Source: Bacteroidota bacterium (GTDB lineage: Bacteria > Bacteroidota > Bacteroidia > Bacteroidales > JAGONC01). Taken from it: a DNA stretch of 64,000 nt. Under the pieces are notes generated by a model, which saw only the letters and a list, made by a program, of their open reading frames with translations, was not told the DNA's origin and did no database searches. Positions 1 to 8,763 of this stretch are shown one piece after another. The position numbers were made by a program, and so were the translations under genes. The stretch covers positions 62,001-126,000 of the forward strand of contig JAPLDP010000021.1 in NCBI GenBank assembly GCA_026391695.1. Direction: 5' to 3'. Positions within the stretch are counted from its first letter, which is position 1; each line of letters opens with the position of its first letter.

Positions 1-1
1 C

Positions 2-244
2 ATGTTCTCACTTCAGAATCTGGGATTGTTCGCAGTACCCATATTGGCAGGTCATATCCTGGATATAACCAATAAGGGAGTCACGCCGCAAATGATAGAG
101 TCAGGTGCTAAACTCTTTTATACACCGACAATATTGATGTTTGTCGGTTTCGGTATACTTGGATTTATATTTGCCTTGTTATTGAAATGGGATGATAAAA
201 CTTCAGGTTACGGTCTTGAAGTACCCTCTAACAAGAAAGATTAA
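2..244 (+). CDS. MFS transporter, C-terminal fragment
   Basis: The reading frame is open from the window edge, so only the last 80 or so residues are visible. They form two hydrophobic segments (about residues 5-18 and 42-62) joined by a short loop and end in a charged tail, as in the last two helices of a major facilitator superfamily carrier. The substrate cannot be told. It ends 33 nt before hldD on the same strand. The family call is tentative because no signature loop is included. Confidence 0.5.
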   Translation: MFSLQNLGLFAVPILAGHILDITNKGVTPQMIESGAKLFYTPTILMFVGFGILGFIFALLLKWDDKTSGYGLEVPSNKKD

Positions 245-277
245 CAGAAATAACACCGTAAAAAATTTTATTGTAAT

Positions 278-1243
278 ATGATCATCGTAACAGGCGCGGC
301 AGGTTTTATCGGCAGTTGTCTGGTCAATAAGCTGAATAACAAAGGCTTTAAAGATATCGTCCTCGTCGATAATTTTTCCAGTCCGGTTAAGCTGAGGAAC
401 ATACAGCATAAAATCTATCTGCTGGAAGTTGAACGGATGAATTTTTTCCTTTGGCTGAAGGAGCATCACAGGGATGTGGATTTCATATTCCATTTAGGTG
501 CCCGCACCGATACGACCGAATTTAATAAGGCGGTTTTCGACGAACTGAACCTCAATTACTCGAAGTCTGTCTGGAAAGCCTGCGTGGAGTTTGATATCCC
601 GCTAATTTATGCCTCATCGGCTGCTACCTATGGCTTAGGCGAACATGGCTATGATGACAGCCATTCAATTGTTGAAAAGCTCAAACCGCTTAATCCGTAT
701 GGTGAATCGAAAAATGAATTCGATAAATGGGTGCTTCGGCAGGCACACCAGCCTTCATACTGGTCGGGGATCAAATTCTTCAATGTTTATGGACCTAACG
801 AATATCACAAGGGGCGCATGGCATCGGTGATTTTTCATGCCTTCAACCAGGTCCAACAGACAGGGAGAGTGCGGCTATTCCGTTCGCATCGTCCAGATTA
901 TGAAGACGGGAAGCAGCTTCGCGACTTTATCTATGTGAAAGATGTGGTAGATGTTTTATATTACCTCATGAAAGCCCGGCCTCAGCCCGGGCTATATAAC
1001 CTCGGTACCGGCACGGCACGCACTTTTCTCGATCTGGCAAGGGCAACATTTCAATCGCTGGATATCAAAGAAAATATTGAATTTATCGACACACCCATAG
1101 ACATCCGCGACAAGTACCAGTATTTCACCGAAGCCAAAATGGATAAGCTGCGCAGCACCGGCTTTGATTTTCCTTTCTACTCACTTGAAGCAGGAATTGA
1201 GGAATATGTGCAGGGATATTTGCTGCAGCAGGCTTATTATTGA
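278..1243 (+). CDS. hldD: ADP-L-glycero-D-manno-heptose 6-epimerase
   Basis: Extended short-chain dehydrogenase of 321 residues. The NADP-binding GAAGFIG motif lies at residues 6-12 and the catalytic YGESK at Y141-K145. The family converts ADP-D,D-heptose to ADP-L,D-heptose for LPS or other surface heptose. The DFIYVKDVV and GLYNLGTGTARTFLDL segments and the length are typical of HldD (RfaD). The pathway partner, the heptose-7-phosphate kinase, is present at 16067-17083. A distant alternative is another sugar-nucleotide epimerase, but the alignment by eye favours HldD strongly. Confidence 0.9.
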   Translation: MIIVTGAAGFIGSCLVNKLNNKGFKDIVLVDNFSSPVKLRNIQHKIYLLEVERMNFFLWLKEHHRDVDFIFHLGARTDTTEFNKAVFDELNLNYSKSVWKACVEFDIPLIYASSAATYGLGEHGYDDSHSIVEKLKPLNPYGESKNEFDKWVLRQAHQPSYWSGIKFFNVYGPNEYHKGRMASVIFHAFNQVQQTGRVRLFRSHRPDYEDGKQLRDFIYVKDVVDVLYYLMKARPQPGLYNLGTGTARTFLDLARATFQSLDIKENIEFIDTPIDIRDKYQYFTEAKMDKLRSTGFDFPFYSLEAGIEEYVQGYLLQQAYY

Positions 1244-1254
1244 GATGAGATTAT

Positions 1255-1286
1255 AGGTTCACAAGTCCTCGGGTCTGCAGGTTAAG
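1255..1286. repeat. Octamer word array
   Basis: Four consecutive 8-nt units (AGGTTCAC, AAGTCCTC, GGGTCTGC, AGGTTAAG) start 12 nt after the hldD stop. A longer array with closely similar words, sharing TCGGGTCTGCAG exactly, lies at 7195-7242 just behind the adhesin gene, so the two copies flank that gene. Confidence 0.55.
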
Positions 1287-1305
1287 CGAGGCGAAGCCGA
1301 GCGAA

Positions 1306-1324
1306 ATCCCGACGAAGTCGGGAT
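1306..1324. repeat. Perfect hairpin ATCCCGAC-gaa-GTCGGGAT
   Basis: Perfect 8-bp stem with a GAA loop in the gap between hldD and the adhesin. No T-run follows, so it is not a clear terminator. Related stems occur at 18066-18095 (GATCCCGAT arms) and inside the tRNA remnant at 55125-55144. The rest of the 349-nt gap (1244-1592) is AT-rich and holds no ORF. Confidence 0.6.
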
Positions 1325-1520
1325 CGCAGATCCGCACGTCTGTGGATGGCGACTTCCGCAGTGTTCTCTCCATAAAATTTTATCATTGATTATTAACGTT
1401 TTACGAAATATTTTTCATTTTGTTGATAAATATTTCATTTTTCACCCCGACCTTTTAGGGTGTTTTGGTATAAATAAATACTTAGGGTGATAGTTTGGGT
1501 GAAAATAATTATACATCAAA

Positions 1521-1552
1521 TTTGATTTTTTTAAATATATTTTGTATCTTCG
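1521..1552 (+). promoter_or_regulatory. Candidate promoter of the adhesin gene
   Basis: TTTG at 1521-1524, a 20-nt spacer, then TATCTTCG at 1545-1552 (7 of 8 to TAnnTTTG). It sits about 40 nt before the ATG at 1593, which supports that start over an upstream ATG at 1542 lying inside the promoter. Confidence 0.5.
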
Positions 1553-1592
1553 GAACTCATTTCAAGTGTATACCTTCCAATCCCTTGCAACT

Positions 1593-2249
1593 ATGAAACA
1601 AATAATCCATCTGAGAGATCAGAGTTTCGGCATATTACTTTTTTGTTGCATTTCTCTGATATTTGATTGTTCTTTTTTATCGGCAGGCAACAGGCTACCG
1701 CATGGTATGAACAGCCCAACTACCTCCGTTTCAAAAAATCCGTTCATAATTGAACCGGAATCATTTACAGCCCTCGGGGGTAATAGCACCATTACCGGGC
1801 ATGTTTATATATATGGTAGTGATTCCATTCCTATTCATGACGCCACAATCACTATCACGGATGGGTCTTATACCTATTCTGGCATAACAGACTTCTATGG
1901 ATTTTATCTGATTAATTCCATTGAAGCGGGAACGTATACCCTTACGGCGGAAGCCGATGGATATGTAACACAGACCATTGAAGATGTTGTCGTCGGCTCC
2001 CATGAGGTTGTCACCGTTGATTTTTACTTAATGGAATTTCCTATTCCGCCTCTTCCGGTAACAGCAACGCTAAATGATCAGAAAACCGAAGCTTTTATAA
2101 GCTGGTATGATCCGGTTCACTGTTGGAGTATCGTATATGATGATGACCAGGCTGATAATGCGACAGCATGGCTCCAATCAGGAAGCATGAATGCAATCAG
2201 ATTTACACATTCCGGGTATCCCTTTGAGATACTGAATCTTGATGGATAA
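1593..2249 (+). pseudogene. T9SS adhesin, N-terminal piece cut off by deletion and frameshift
   Basis: From ATG 1593 the product starts with a signal peptide (basic N-terminus, hydrophobic stretch about residues 12-30). A carboxypeptidase-regulatory-like beta-sandwich follows (TITGHVYI to VDFYLME), then the start of a WSIVYDDDQADNATAW module. A TAA at 2247-2249 stops it in the middle of that module. The same module continues in another frame from W (2243-2245): WITVNFSQAQ, then VVIDSGDFY. This aligns with WVEIDVSDLDIVIASGDFY in the intact internal copy encoded at about 3946-4395. About 40 residues present between these points in the intact copy are missing here. So this piece and 2273-7186 were one gene, and the junction lies at about 2243-2245. 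A sequencing or assembly fault is the main alternative to real decay. Confidence 0.75.
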
Positions 2250-2272
2250 CTGTAAATTTTTCACAGGCTCAG

Positions 2273-5200
2273 GTGGTTATCGATAGTGGTGACTTTTACG
2301 GTGTGATGATTCAAAGAGGCGATTGGCCCGACTGCGCACCGATCGCTATTGACCAAAGTAATCCTGTTTACCGTAGCTATTCGAGATTTGTTATCGGTGG
2401 AGGACCATGGACACCCGCAGGATACAACGACTTTATGGTCCGTGCCTTGATCTATCCGAGAAATAACCAGTCACGGCAAGTACCAACATCTTCTGAAATT
2501 GATATCACGCTAAACATAGAGCATACTGTTTCATTATATCCTTCAGCAACAGTGGCAGGAACATATAAAGTGGGCGAAGCCAAATACACACCAATGACTG
2601 ACATGCCACCGGAAAACCGGAATTTTGAAAGCTATGAAATATTTATCCTCCCGGAAGGAGAAGAGACAAATCCCGAAAATTGGATTCTGCTGGATTCCAC
2701 ATTGACCTCATCGGATTATACCGACACGCATTGGCCCGAATATGAAAACGGCTGGATTAGGTATGCGGTGATAAGTAAATATACCTACAATCAATCGGAA
2801 CCGGTATTTTCCAATTTATTGCTAAAATCCGACAAGTATGACGTTTTGATACATGTCCGTGGATGTGAGGGTCAACCATTAGTAGGTGCGGTGGTGATCT
2901 TTTGTAATATGGCCAACCCTAGTGGATGTGATACACTATATACCGACGAAACTGGCTCCGGAAGTTTCAGCGATCTTGATCCAGGTATATATTCGTTGGA
3001 GATCATTTACGAAGATTTGCAGCCTTTTTATCTCTCTCATATCGGACTTTTCAACGATATTACAATTAATGTTACTTTATGCGACTGTTGCCCTCCGCCC
3101 CAGAATTTCCATGTGAACAGTCAGACCGGCGTGGCCACATGGTTACCACCGTTTATAGATTACTATACAGTTTATGAAGAAGGCTTTGAAGGCGGTGTGA
3201 TACCGGCAGGATGGACACAGGAATACATCGCACAGGATGTATCGTGGGCAGTACAGACAGGAAGCCCGAGCGGCGTACCGGACTTTGCCCATGGCGGCGA
3301 GTACAATGCGTGCTTTACTGGCAGCTCGGCAAAAACCAGGCTGATAACTCCAGAAATAGACCTATCTGGCGAATTAATACCAAAACTGATCTTCTATCAT
3401 ACACAGCCACAGAGCAGGGGACAGGATGAGTTGAAGATATATTACCGTACATCTCCAACAGCCATCTGGAAACCGATAACGTCATTTTTCAGCAGCTTTC
3501 CGGTATGGACCAAGGCTGAATTGAACCTGCCGAATCCGACAAGCACTTACCAGATAGGCTTTCTGGGTGATAGCCCCGAACCTTCCGGATTGGGTATATG
3601 CCTGGATGACATCAAGGTGATTGCCGGTGTTGACCCGACAGAAGGTGACGGCGAAACCAGGGTGCTCGAAGGATATAATATATACCTGAATGGTGTACTT
3701 CTGGCCTTCACAGCCGAATTGACGTATACTTATACCGACCTGGTGGTCGGCGAATTCTATGTAGCCGGCGTGGATGCACAGTATACGACATGCCACTCGC
3801 TGATCGTGGAATTCCCGTTCACTTATTATACATGCGACTACTTCTATCAGCCGAATGGCTTCACTGGCCAGGTCAATGGCATGGATGTACTGTTGGTATG
3901 GGACCCAGGATGGGTAGAATTTGGTGAATATGAGATCAGGTATGATGACGGCGAACCGGAAAATGCCATGGCATGGGACGATGCAGGAGGAGAAGTAGCT
4001 GTACGTATATCACCAGGAGGTTATCCATGCGAAGTATTGTCAGCTTATGTACATATATTTGATGGCACCTGGCCGGCAGGAACAATCCTGAACCCGATGC
4101 GCATTGTTATTTACGATGATGACGGTGGCAACGGCATGCCGGGAACGAACCTGGGACAGGTAGATTTTACGCCGGCGGATTACAATTGGGTCGAGATTGA
4201 TGTAAGTGACCTGGATATCGTCATTGCCAGTGGCGACTTTTACATAGCACACATGCAGTTGCAAGGTTACCCGGATTGTCCTCCGACAGCTATAGACGAA
4301 TCATCGGCAGGTTCAGGCCGTAGTTATGACCACGAAGTTGGAACAGGCTGGGCACCGGGACAGTACGATTTGTATATGATAAGGGCAAAAGTTTATGGTC
4401 CTTATTATGGTGAACAAATACTGGAACCGGTGATGGTACCGGCAGGCGGCCTTCCAACAGGCGGCGCAGTAACAGCAAATGCCCCGGCAGCACCGGTGGC
4501 TACAGGTTTGGTGGAATTAGGATCGGGCGAATATGTCTTCCCGGATGGACGTTCCAGATTCACACTGTTGGGATATAATGTTTATAAAAACAATAAATTA
4601 CTGAATGATGATGTGTTGACATCATCACAATACCTGGATGTATGCTCACCAGGCGGTATATATTATTATAATGTAACGGCAGTTTGGGACATGGGCGAAA
4701 GCTGTTTCCTGGATCCATCCTATGAAGCTCACGTAGGCGAAGACCTCTTGCTACCAACAGGATTATCAGCAGAATTGCTTGAATGCGATGATGTGTTGCT
4801 GACATGGGATATACCTGGCGAAGTTACAGGTCAATGGATACATTGGGATAATGGCGAGAACTATGACGCAATCGGATTAACATCAGGAGGAAGCTTTATG
4901 GTAGCATCGCGTTGGGAAGTTACGGACCTGGCAGCCTATGATGGCATGTACCTGACCAAGATCAAGTTCTACCCTCGCGGAGCATCGACAGATTACGCAC
5001 TGAAGGTATGGATAGGTGAAAATGCCGGAACACTGGTTGTGGATCAGCCGATAGACTCAGTGGTACTTGATGAATGGAATAAGGTAACATTGACCACACC
5101 GGTACAGATTGATGCCACACAGGAGCTGTGGTTTGGTTATGCAATCATAGAACATCCGGAAGGCGAATATCCTGCAGGATGCGACCATGGCCCGGCTATA

Positions 5201-7186
5201 GCCGGCAAGGGAGACATGATCACAACGGACGGAGAAACATGGGATCCATTGTCAGGATATGGACTGGATTATAACTGGAACCTGCAAGGATGGGTGACAA
5301 CAGAAGCTGTGTATGCACCACTGGTATCATTGCCACGGGCTAAAATAGAAAACAGCGGCGATGTATATCCGGCAGCAGGAATGCTGAAGCCGGTATCGAC
5401 AGCAACGTTTGACGACAACAGCAGGTTGACCCTGTTAGGATACAACCTGTGGAGAAACGGCAACAACGTCCACTTTGTGCCTGCACCGGATACATTCTAC
5501 ATTGATCCGTCAGTAGCAGCGGGTACATGGGAATACTATGTATCCGCAGTGTACGATGAAGGTGAATCCTTCACCTCAGAACCGGCTACTGTCGTGATCA
5601 TTCCCAGGGGTGATTTGAAAGGATATGTAAGGGATGTAAGCACATGGCTGACTGTTCCCGGCGCTGTTGTGAGTGTAAGTCCGGCAGGTCTGGCCGACAC
5701 GACTGATACGGAGGGATTTTTTCTTTTCACAGATATCGCGGCGGGTTTTTATGAAGTCACTGCCATCGCCGAAGGCTATGATACGACTGTTCTTGCAGAA
5801 ATCGAAGTTAAAAATGATGAGATCACCTTCCTGAATATTCCGGTATATTCCGTTAATGCCGAAATTTTCCCATTGCCCTTCACCGAAACATGGTATTCAG
5901 GCTTGTTTGAGACTCATTCCTGGACATATACTCCTGATATAGGCAACTGGATGATTGCAGATGATTTTGGTCAGCCATCACCCTCTGCAGTATTTGACTT
6001 TACTCCTTTTAATGATTTTTATTCTTACTCACTCGTAAGCCCGGTAATTGATGCCACGATGGCACAGGAACATGTCTGGCTTTCATTTGATGTATCGTTG
6101 GATGACTTTGCACCGGGAGATCAAGAAGAACTCCGTGTTGAAATTTGGGGTGATACTTCATGGAAACTTGTGGATAAATTTGACAGCGAGGAGTCGTTTG
6201 AGTGGGAACATTGGTCTTATGGTATTTCCAATCTGACGAAAGGCAGGCTTGTCAGGTTAAGGTTTACAGCAACAGGCGAAAACTCATACATGATCAATAA
6301 GTGGGGTGTTGATAATATCAGGATTTATGAAGCTTCACAGTCCTTTCTTGAAGGTATTGTGACCGAGCTGGCTGGCGGGGATCCGGTGGAGAATGCAAAA
6401 ATCACTACTGACGGATTCCTTGCGGCATTCACTGACAGCCAGGGATATTATTCCTGCGATATTGATGGTAGTACATTTACCGTAGCATGTGAGGCAGCTG
6501 GATTCAATACTGTAGAAGAAGAAATAGAAATTAATGGCCTCACATCCTGGGATGTGCAGTTGACACAGCCGGTGATGACCATCGATCCACAGTCGCTTTA
6601 CCAGGTGTATGATCCTAATACTTCTGATACCCTGGTCTTTTCGCAGATAATTACAATTTACAATGAAGGTAATGGTCCACTTGAGTGGTCGGCCGGAATT
6701 GAATATTTTGATGATTCCGGCAACGGGAGTGTGCCATCTGAGGATAACTGGTTGTCACTTAACATAATCCAGGGTGTGGTCCAACCTGCCGGTCAACACC
6801 AGGTGACAGCCATTTTTAATGCTGAAGGACTTAGTAGCGAGTACAGCTACCTGGCATCCATAACTTTTTCATCATCACCCGATGTGGGTACAATCATCGT
6901 GATGGTTACTTTCGATATATTAAGCGGTGTAACTGAGATCATCAATAAAAACCTGATACAGATATATCCCAACCCATCACGGAATGAGATCACCATTACC
7001 TCTTCTGAAAATATAAGAGCATTAAGGATCATGAATTATCCCGGTCAGGTTGTTTGTGATTTGGCCGGAGATTTGGGTACGAAATTCACCATCAATATTT
7101 CCGGTCTTTCTGATGGTACTTACATGATGGAATTCGAAATGGATGATGGGAGTGTTGTCACATCAAAAATTGTAGTCGATCGATAA
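2273..7186 (+). CDS. Giant modular T9SS cargo adhesin, downstream part with C-terminal sorting domain
   Basis: The frame is open from 2243; the first usable start is GTG 2273, but this is probably the continuation of 1593-2249 rather than a gene of its own. Modules by residue in the 1637-residue frame: remainder of a jelly-roll module (1-65); carboxypeptidase-regulatory-like (about 190-270); fibronectin-like linker; cleaved-adhesin/MAM module (about 300-455, FEGGVIPAGW to CLDDIKVIAG); a second jelly-roll copy (about 558-708); a third more divergent copy (about 856-1010). Then come regulatory-like domains (about 1113-1193 and 1358-1432) around another MAM-like module, an Ig/BACON-like region, and a type A T9SS sorting domain (about 1557-1637, IYPNPS, LSDGTYMMEF, SKIVVDR). 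Such proteins cross the outer membrane through T9SS and are anchored or released by PorU. The ligand is not readable from sequence. Confidence 0.85.
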   Translation: MVIDSGDFYGVMIQRGDWPDCAPIAIDQSNPVYRSYSRFVIGGGPWTPAGYNDFMVRALIYPRNNQSRQVPTSSEIDITLNIEHTVSLYPSATVAGTYKVGEAKYTPMTDMPPENRNFESYEIFILPEGEETNPENWILLDSTLTSSDYTDTHWPEYENGWIRYAVISKYTYNQSEPVFSNLLLKSDKYDVLIHVRGCEGQPLVGAVVIFCNMANPSGCDTLYTDETGSGSFSDLDPGIYSLEIIYEDLQPFYLSHIGLFNDITINVTLCDCCPPPQNFHVNSQTGVATWLPPFIDYYTVYEEGFEGGVIPAGWTQEYIAQDVSWAVQTGSPSGVPDFAHGGEYNACFTGSSAKTRLITPEIDLSGELIPKLIFYHTQPQSRGQDELKIYYRTSPTAIWKPITSFFSSFPVWTKAELNLPNPTSTYQIGFLGDSPEPSGLGICLDDIKVIAGVDPTEGDGETRVLEGYNIYLNGVLLAFTAELTYTYTDLVVGEFYVAGVDAQYTTCHSLIVEFPFTYYTCDYFYQPNGFTGQVNGMDVLLVWDPGWVEFGEYEIRYDDGEPENAMAWDDAGGEVAVRISPGGYPCEVLSAYVHIFDGTWPAGTILNPMRIVIYDDDGGNGMPGTNLGQVDFTPADYNWVEIDVSDLDIVIASGDFYIAHMQLQGYPDCPPTAIDESSAGSGRSYDHEVGTGWAPGQYDLYMIRAKVYGPYYGEQILEPVMVPAGGLPTGGAVTANAPAAPVATGLVELGSGEYVFPDGRSRFTLLGYNVYKNNKLLNDDVLTSSQYLDVCSPGGIYYYNVTAVWDMGESCFLDPSYEAHVGEDLLLPTGLSAELLECDDVLLTWDIPGEVTGQWIHWDNGENYDAIGLTSGGSFMVASRWEVTDLAAYDGMYLTKIKFYPRGASTDYALKVWIGENAGTLVVDQPIDSVVLDEWNKVTLTTPVQIDATQELWFGYAIIEHPEGEYPAGCDHGPAIAGKGDMITTDGETWDPLSGYGLDYNWNLQGWVTTEAVYAPLVSLPRAKIENSGDVYPAAGMLKPVSTATFDDNSRLTLLGYNLWRNGNNVHFVPAPDTFYIDPSVAAGTWEYYVSAVYDEGESFTSEPATVVIIPRGDLKGYVRDVSTWLTVPGAVVSVSPAGLADTTDTEGFFLFTDIAAGFYEVTAIAEGYDTTVLAEIEVKNDEITFLNIPVYSVNAEIFPLPFTETWYSGLFETHSWTYTPDIGNWMIADDFGQPSPSAVFDFTPFNDFYSYSLVSPVIDATMAQEHVWLSFDVSLDDFAPGDQEELRVEIWGDTSWKLVDKFDSEESFEWEHWSYGISNLTKGRLVRLRFTATGENSYMINKWGVDNIRIYEASQSFLEGIVTELAGGDPVENAKITTDGFLAAFTDSQGYYSCDIDGSTFTVACEAAGFNTVEEEIEINGLTSWDVQLTQPVMTIDPQSLYQVYDPNTSDTLVFSQIITIYNEGNGPLEWSAGIEYFDDSGNGSVPSEDNWLSLNIIQGVVQPAGQHQVTAIFNAEGLSSEYSYLASITFSSSPDVGTIIVMVTFDILSGVTEIINKNLIQIYPNPSRNEITITSSENIRALRIMNYPGQVVCDLAGDLGTKFTINISGLSDGTYMMEFEMDDGSVVTSKIVVDR

Positions 7187-7194
7187 TTGATCGG

Positions 7195-7242
7195 AGGTCC
7201 TCAGGTCATCGGGTCTGCAGATCTATGGTTTACAAGTCTTGG
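7195..7242. repeat. Octamer word array
   Basis: Six 8-nt units starting AGGTCCTC, AGGTCATC, GGGTCTGC, with later units decayed, begin 9 nt after the adhesin stop. It shares words with 1255-1286. Confidence 0.55.
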
Positions 7243-7268
7243 ATTAATATATGACCCCCTATCTGATG

Positions 7269-7317
7269 ACCTGCTACCTGAAACCTGTAACCTGCAACTT
7301 GCAACCTGAGACCTACG
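7269..7317. repeat. Heptamer word array ACCTGNA
   Basis: Seven consecutive 7-nt units (ACCTGCT, ACCTGAA, ACCTGTA, ACCTGCA, ACTTGCA, ACCTGAG, ACCTACG) sit between the convergent adhesin and merR genes and run into the merR stop codon. Confidence 0.75.
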
Positions 7318-7648
7318 TCGATTCCCTTATCTCTACCAGAACAGACCTGATTCTCTTCAGCGAAGCAATGACCTCCACCGTTTTAAGCGTGTCGTTTTTG
7401 CTCTCTTTCAGCTTTTTCCTGGCGCCATCGAGGGTGTACCCCTTTTCTTTTACCAGATAGTATATCGATTTAAGTATGTCGATATCCTCAGGCTTAAAAT
7501 AACGATTGCCTTTTTTATTCTTATGAGGTTTAATGATGTTGAATTCCTTTTCCCAGAAACGGATCAGTGAAGCATTGACATGCAGCATGTCAGCCACTTC
7601 TCCAATGGAGTAATATACTTTTTCCGGCTTGTTATCCTGGGATTCCAT
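7313..7648 (-). CDS. MerR-family transcriptional regulator
   Basis: Small protein of 111 residues with an N-terminal MerR winged helix-turn-helix: YYSIGEVADMLHVNASLIRFWEKEF at about residues 12-36, then the wing and KGNRYFKPEDIDILKSIYYLVKEKGYTLDGARKKL. There is no effector domain and no metal-binding cysteines, so the inducer is unknown. It is 20 nt downstream of the M23 peptidase gene on the same strand and probably co-transcribed with it. The sequence alone does not name its target. Confidence 0.85.
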   Translation of the reverse strand: MESQDNKPEKVYYSIGEVADMLHVNASLIRFWEKEFNIIKPHKNKKGNRYFKPEDIDILKSIYYLVKEKGYTLDGARKKLKESKNDTLKTVEVIASLKRIRSVLVEIREST

Positions 7649-7668
7649 CAGTTATGATAATAGGATGA

Positions 7669-8640
7669 TCAATCCATGGTCTGGGATGGCCGCTGTGAGA
7701 GTTCGATGATCTGCTCGAACTGCCCTGGTGTCAGGTCATTGAAAAAGAAGTAAATAGGATTGATAGGGCGTCCATTTTTACAAAGAATATAATGCAGGTG
7801 CGGGGCTGTTGACTTACCAGAATTACCTACATAACCAATTACCTGCCCGCGCTTCACCTGCTGTCCCTGTGTGACATTAAACCGCGAAAGATGGCAATAA
7901 TGCGTCTGATATCCGAATCCATGATCGATGACAATCGTATTGCCGAAACCACTTCGTGATTTAATGACCTCTGCAACAGTTCCATCGCCTGTGGTGTAAA
8001 CCTTGGTTCCTGTCGGTGCAGTGAAATCAAGGCCGTTGTGAAATTTCTGTACTTTATAGATAGGATCTGTCCTGTACCCAAAATATGACGAAAGCCTCTT
8101 CAGATCTTTATTGCTGATAGGTTGTATGGCGGGAATGCTGGCCAGCATAGTCTCCTTGTTTTTGGCCATATTGAAAACTTCATCGAATGACTTGGACTGA
8201 ACGTAAAGCTGGCTTGTGATCTCATCCAGTTTTCTGCTGGTCTGGATAATGATATCGGAATTGGAAAAGCCCATAAGCTGCGAATATTTATCCGCACCTC
8301 CGTAACCTCCTTTTCTTATTGAACTGGGAATAGGTTCTGCCTCGAAAATGACGCGGTAGATATTATCATCCCTGTCCTGCAGATCCCTTAGCGAGGCAGT
8401 GATCAGATTCAGCCGGTCATTGGTGATCTGGTACTGGAGCTTGTACTGCTCAATTTCACGTTTCATCATTTTTTCTTTGGGCGAATCAATGAAATTGTAA
8501 GCAGCATAGGTGAATACAGCGCCAAAAGCAATGCCTGCCGCGGTAACCGAAAGGGCGCGTTTTATCCAGTCCTTGAAGGTCACTTTCACCTTCTCGATCA
8601 TGAATGATCCCGGATTAAACTTATATTCTACCTTTGGCAT
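7669..8640 (-). CDS. M23 family peptidoglycan endopeptidase, membrane-anchored
   Basis: Product of 323 residues with one transmembrane segment at about residues 31-50, a coiled-coil-like stretch (55-90), and a C-terminal LytM/M23 domain (about 180-300). The zinc ligands are visible: H201 and D205 in HNGLD, and H281/H283 in HLH. The family cuts peptide crosslinks in peptidoglycan, so the catalytic domain should face the periplasm. All key residues are present, suggesting an active enzyme rather than an activator of other hydrolases. It is divergent from alaS with overlapping promoters in the 123-nt gap, and merR follows. Confidence 0.9.
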   Translation of the reverse strand: MPKVEYKFNPGSFMIEKVKVTFKDWIKRALSVTAAGIAFGAVFTYAAYNFIDSPKEKMMKREIEQYKLQYQITNDRLNLITASLRDLQDRDDNIYRVIFEAEPIPSSIRKGGYGGADKYSQLMGFSNSDIIIQTSRKLDEITSQLYVQSKSFDEVFNMAKNKETMLASIPAIQPISNKDLKRLSSYFGYRTDPIYKVQKFHNGLDFTAPTGTKVYTTGDGTVAEVIKSRSGFGNTIVIDHGFGYQTHYCHLSRFNVTQGQQVKRGQVIGYVGNSGKSTAPHLHYILCKNGRPINPIYFFFNDLTPGQFEQIIELSQRPSQTMD

Positions 8641-8694
8641 GCCAGATGAGTAACTATTTCAGCAAATTACAATAAATTATGGATAACGGGAGAG

Positions 8695-8702
8695 CAAAAT
8701 TA
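8695..8702 (-). promoter_or_regulatory. -7 element of the M23 gene
   Basis: Read on the minus strand this is TAATTTTG, an exact TAnnTTTG match, 55 nt before the M23 start. No convincing -33 box was found. Confidence 0.5.
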
Positions 8703-8713
8703 ATAAAATAAAG

Positions 8714-8721
8714 TAAATTTG
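8714..8721 (+). promoter_or_regulatory. -7 element of alaS
   Basis: TAAATTTG is an exact TAnnTTTG match 43 nt before the alaS start and 12 nt from the opposing M23 -7 element, so the two promoters are back to back. Confidence 0.5.
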
Positions 8722-8763
8722 CAATCCTTTTATTGTTAAAAAATCTAAATTCCGTGTTCTGAA

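Noticed and set aside
2230-2290. Programmed ribosomal frameshift joining the two adhesin frames
   Set aside because: No slippery heptamer or following pseudoknot is evident, and about 40 residues of the module are missing, which slippage cannot explain.
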